Positions 62,611-64,000 of a stretch of DNA of 64,000 nucleotides are shown piece after piece. The notes under the pieces were generated by a model that worked only from the letters and a program-made list of their open reading frames with translations, was not told where the DNA came from and made no database searches. Source of the DNA: Nitratireductor mangrovi (GTDB lineage Bacteria > Pseudomonadota > Alphaproteobacteria > Rhizobiales > Rhizobiaceae). The position numbers and the translations under genes are program-made. Within the stretch, counting starts at the first letter, position 1. Every line of letters begins with the position of its first letter. The stretch is taken from assembly GCF_007922615.2 (NCBI RefSeq), contig NZ_CP042301.2, forward strand, positions 868,001 through 932,000. Reading direction: 5' to 3'.

Positions 62611-62726
62611 ACGCGGCTGCCGACCGCTGGCGTTGCGAGGCCTGCACGACATCGCGCATCTGCTGGGAATCGAACTTTCGCAGATCGAGAGCCGGGCCGG
62701 CCTGATGCACCAGCCGTAGTCGGCCG

Positions 62727-64000
62727 TCAGACCTTGACCACGACCTTCATGAAGTCGGGCATGTCTTCGCCGAAGCCGATGGGGGCATCGCCAAGTTCGT
62801 CCTTGCGGCTGCCCTTGCCGGGCTTTTCCTTGCCGCGGCGGTTGGCATTGTCGGCCTTGATTGCCCTCTTGCGGCCGCTTTTTGCTTCCGCGGGCTTTTC
62901 GGTCGGCACTGTTTCTTCGGCCTTCTCGACCGGGGCTTCCCGGCGCGATCTGCCGCGACCCTTTTCGGCCTTGGCGCCGCGCGCGCCGCGGCCACGGCGA
63001 GGGGTTTCCTCCTCGCTTTCCTCGCCAAGCGTGGCGAGGTCGCCATCATGCCATTCGATCGACTTGTCGATCAGTTTCTCGATCGCGTCGACATATTTCC
63101 TGTCGGCGCGGGTGACGATGGTGAAGGCCTTGCCGGTGCGGCCAGCACGACCGGTGCGGCCGATCCGGTGCACATAATCTTCGGCATGGATCGGCACATC
63201 GAAGTTGAAGACATGGCTGACGGCCGGAATGTCGAGGCCGCGCGCCGCCACGTCGGAAGCGACCAGCAGCTTGAGCTTGCCGTCACGGAAATTGGCCAGC
63301 ATTGCCATGCGCGCACGCTGATCCATGTCACCATGCAGCGCGCCTGCGTCGAATTCATGCCGCGTGAGTGAGCGGAAGAGCTCCGACACGTCGACCTTTC
63401 GGTTGCAGAAGATGATGGCGTTGGTGAGTTCGTCTTCCTGTTCGCGGATCAGCTTGCGAAGCGTCTCGCGCTTGTCCCAGGCCTTGCCGCCAGACTTCAC
63501 CAGTTTTTGCGCGACCGTCGAAGCGGTCGTCGCGGCGCGAGCCACCTCGATGCGCACGGGCGCCTGCAGGAACTGTTCGGTCAGCTTGGTGATCTCAGGT
63601 GGCATCGTGGCTGAGAAGAACAGCGTCTGACGCGTGAACGGGATCAGCTTGCAGATGCGCTCGATGTCCGGAATGAAACCCATGTCGAGCATTCGATCGG
63701 CCTCGTCGATGACGAGGATGTCGACGCCGGTCAGAAGCAGCTTGCCGCGCTCGAAATGGTCGAGCAGCCGGCCCGGCGTGGCGATCAGCACGTCGGCGCC
63801 ACGCTCGAGCTTCTTCTCCTGCTCGTCGAAGGATACGCCGCCGATCAGAAGTGCGATGTTCAGCCGGTGGTTCTTGCCGTATTTGATGAAGTTCTCTTCC
63901 ACCTGCGCTGCAAGCTCGCGCGTCGGCTCGAGGATCAGCGTGCGTGGCATGCGCGCACGGGCGCGGCCCTTCTCAAGGCGTGTGATCATCGGCAGCACGA
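62727..64000 (-). CDS. DEAD-box ATP-dependent RNA helicase, RhlE-like (partial)
   Basis: The 5' end lies beyond the right edge; the frame remains open to base 64000 and the Q motif and Walker A are not in the window. Visible helicase motifs are EPTRELAAQ (Ia), ATPGRLLDH (Ib), VIDEADRMLDMG (DEAD), FFSATMPPE (SAT), and in the second RecA domain DVAARGLDIPAVSHV and HRIGRTGRAG. A lysine/arginine-rich disordered tail (about the last 120 residues) follows. RhlE-type helicases assist ribosome assembly and mRNA turnover, and may join the RNase E degradosome. Downstream (minus strand) the gene ends 7 bases after the last base of the TfoX region. Confidence 0.93.
   Translation of the reverse strand, partial: VLPMITRLEKGRARARMPRTLILEPTRELAAQVEENFIKYGKNHRLNIALLIGGVSFDEQEKKLERGADVLIATPGRLLDHFERGKLLLTGVDILVIDEADRMLDMGFIPDIERICKLIPFTRQTLFFSATMPPEITKLTEQFLQAPVRIEVARAATTASTVAQKLVKSGGKAWDKRETLRKLIREQEDELTNAIIFCNRKVDVSELFRSLTRHEFDAGALHGDMDQRARMAMLANFRDGKLKLLVASDVAARGLDIPAVSHVFNFDVPIHAEDYVHRIGRTGRAGRTGKAFTIVTRADRKYVDAIEKLIDKSIEWHDGDLATLGEESEEETPRRGRGARGAKAEKGRGRSRREAPVEKAEETVPTEKPAEAKSGRKRAIKADNANRRGKEKPGKGSRKDELGDAPIGFGEDMPDFMKVVVKV

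Noticed and set aside
62611..62719. Short reading frame ending LRGLHDIAHLLGIELSQIE just after the TfoX gene
   Set aside because: Looks somewhat protein-like but has no start of its own outside the TfoX frame and no recognised family; not enough for a gene or pseudogene call.
1..64000. tRNA, rRNA, CRISPR, transposase, integrase, toxin-antitoxin or phage genes
   Set aside because: Looked for in all gaps and frames; none was found that the sequence supports.

Overview
The window is high-GC chromosomal DNA from an alphaproteobacterium of the order Hyphomicrobiales (Rhizobiales). A Phyllobacteriaceae/Mesorhizobium-like genome is the best guess. The signs are an RNase E with an insertion inside its S1 domain, a stand-alone NDUFA12-like complex I protein, DUF3126 next to cysE, a BTLCP transglutaminase-like protein, the gene order aat-accC-accB-aroQ-DsbA-M48 protease, and a suf operon with two cysteine desulfurases behind a probable Irr box. 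I see no rRNA, tRNA, CRISPR array, insertion sequence, phage or plasmid gene. Almost everything looks like stable chromosome; the first 12 kb is the most accessory-like part.

Region 1 (1-11910) is a catabolic locus. One minus-strand operon runs from a two-domain flavin monooxygenase/old-yellow-enzyme protein (start 10865) through an SDR dehydrogenase, a MarR regulator, a crotonase-fold protein lacking both usual catalytic glutamates, an acyl-CoA dehydrogenase, an aryl-CoA ligase and tryptophan 2,3-dioxygenase to a LivK/LivH/LivM-type ABC importer that runs off the left edge. A divergent gene at 11077 encodes an animal-type (alpha/beta-hydrolase) kynurenine formamidase. Together they predict tryptophan -> N-formylkynurenine -> kynurenine -> anthranilate -> 2-aminobenzoyl-CoA -> dearomatised, beta-oxidised products. 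Kynureninase is not in the window. A palindrome in the divergent promoter region is a candidate MarR operator.

Region 2 (11998-25326) is mixed housekeeping and unknown genes: a stand-alone Lrp/AsnC ligand-binding domain, an MFS carrier, a second degenerate crotonase, cysE, DUF3126, small membrane proteins, a gamma-class carbonic anhydrase, a BTLCP protein, tandem-PilZ and PAS proteins, a rhomboid protease, a CBS-pair protein, DUF6455, gatB, a GNAT, an EamA transporter and a secreted Cys-rich protein. An unusually good intrinsic terminator at 20108-20142, upstream of the rhomboid gene, points to an unannotated small RNA or an attenuated leader.

Region 3 (25466-50358) is conserved core: NDUFA12, DUF2155, aat, accC/accB, aroQ, a DsbA-like protein, an M48-TPR protease, an aminotransferase, rne, amiC, PBP1A, prfB (with an intact programmed +1 frameshift), an M23 peptidase, DUF455, bcp, a large AsmA/YhdP-like protein, tyrS and anmK. 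It centres on fatty-acid precursor supply, RNA decay, translation termination and envelope or peptidoglycan maintenance.

Region 4 (50454-54885) is an envelope glycolipid set: a polyprenyl-phosphate-sugar synthase-like GT2, a LAB-N membrane protein, an ArnT/Rgt-like GT39 and a PAP2 phosphatase, followed by a convergent hydrolase.

Region 5 (54978-62219) is the iron-sulfur (suf) operon: Irr-box-like palindrome, class I cysteine desulfurase, a structured spacer, then sufB-sufC-sufD-sufS-sufT-sufA. A TfoX-N protein and the C-terminal part of a RhlE-like DEAD-box helicase close the window.
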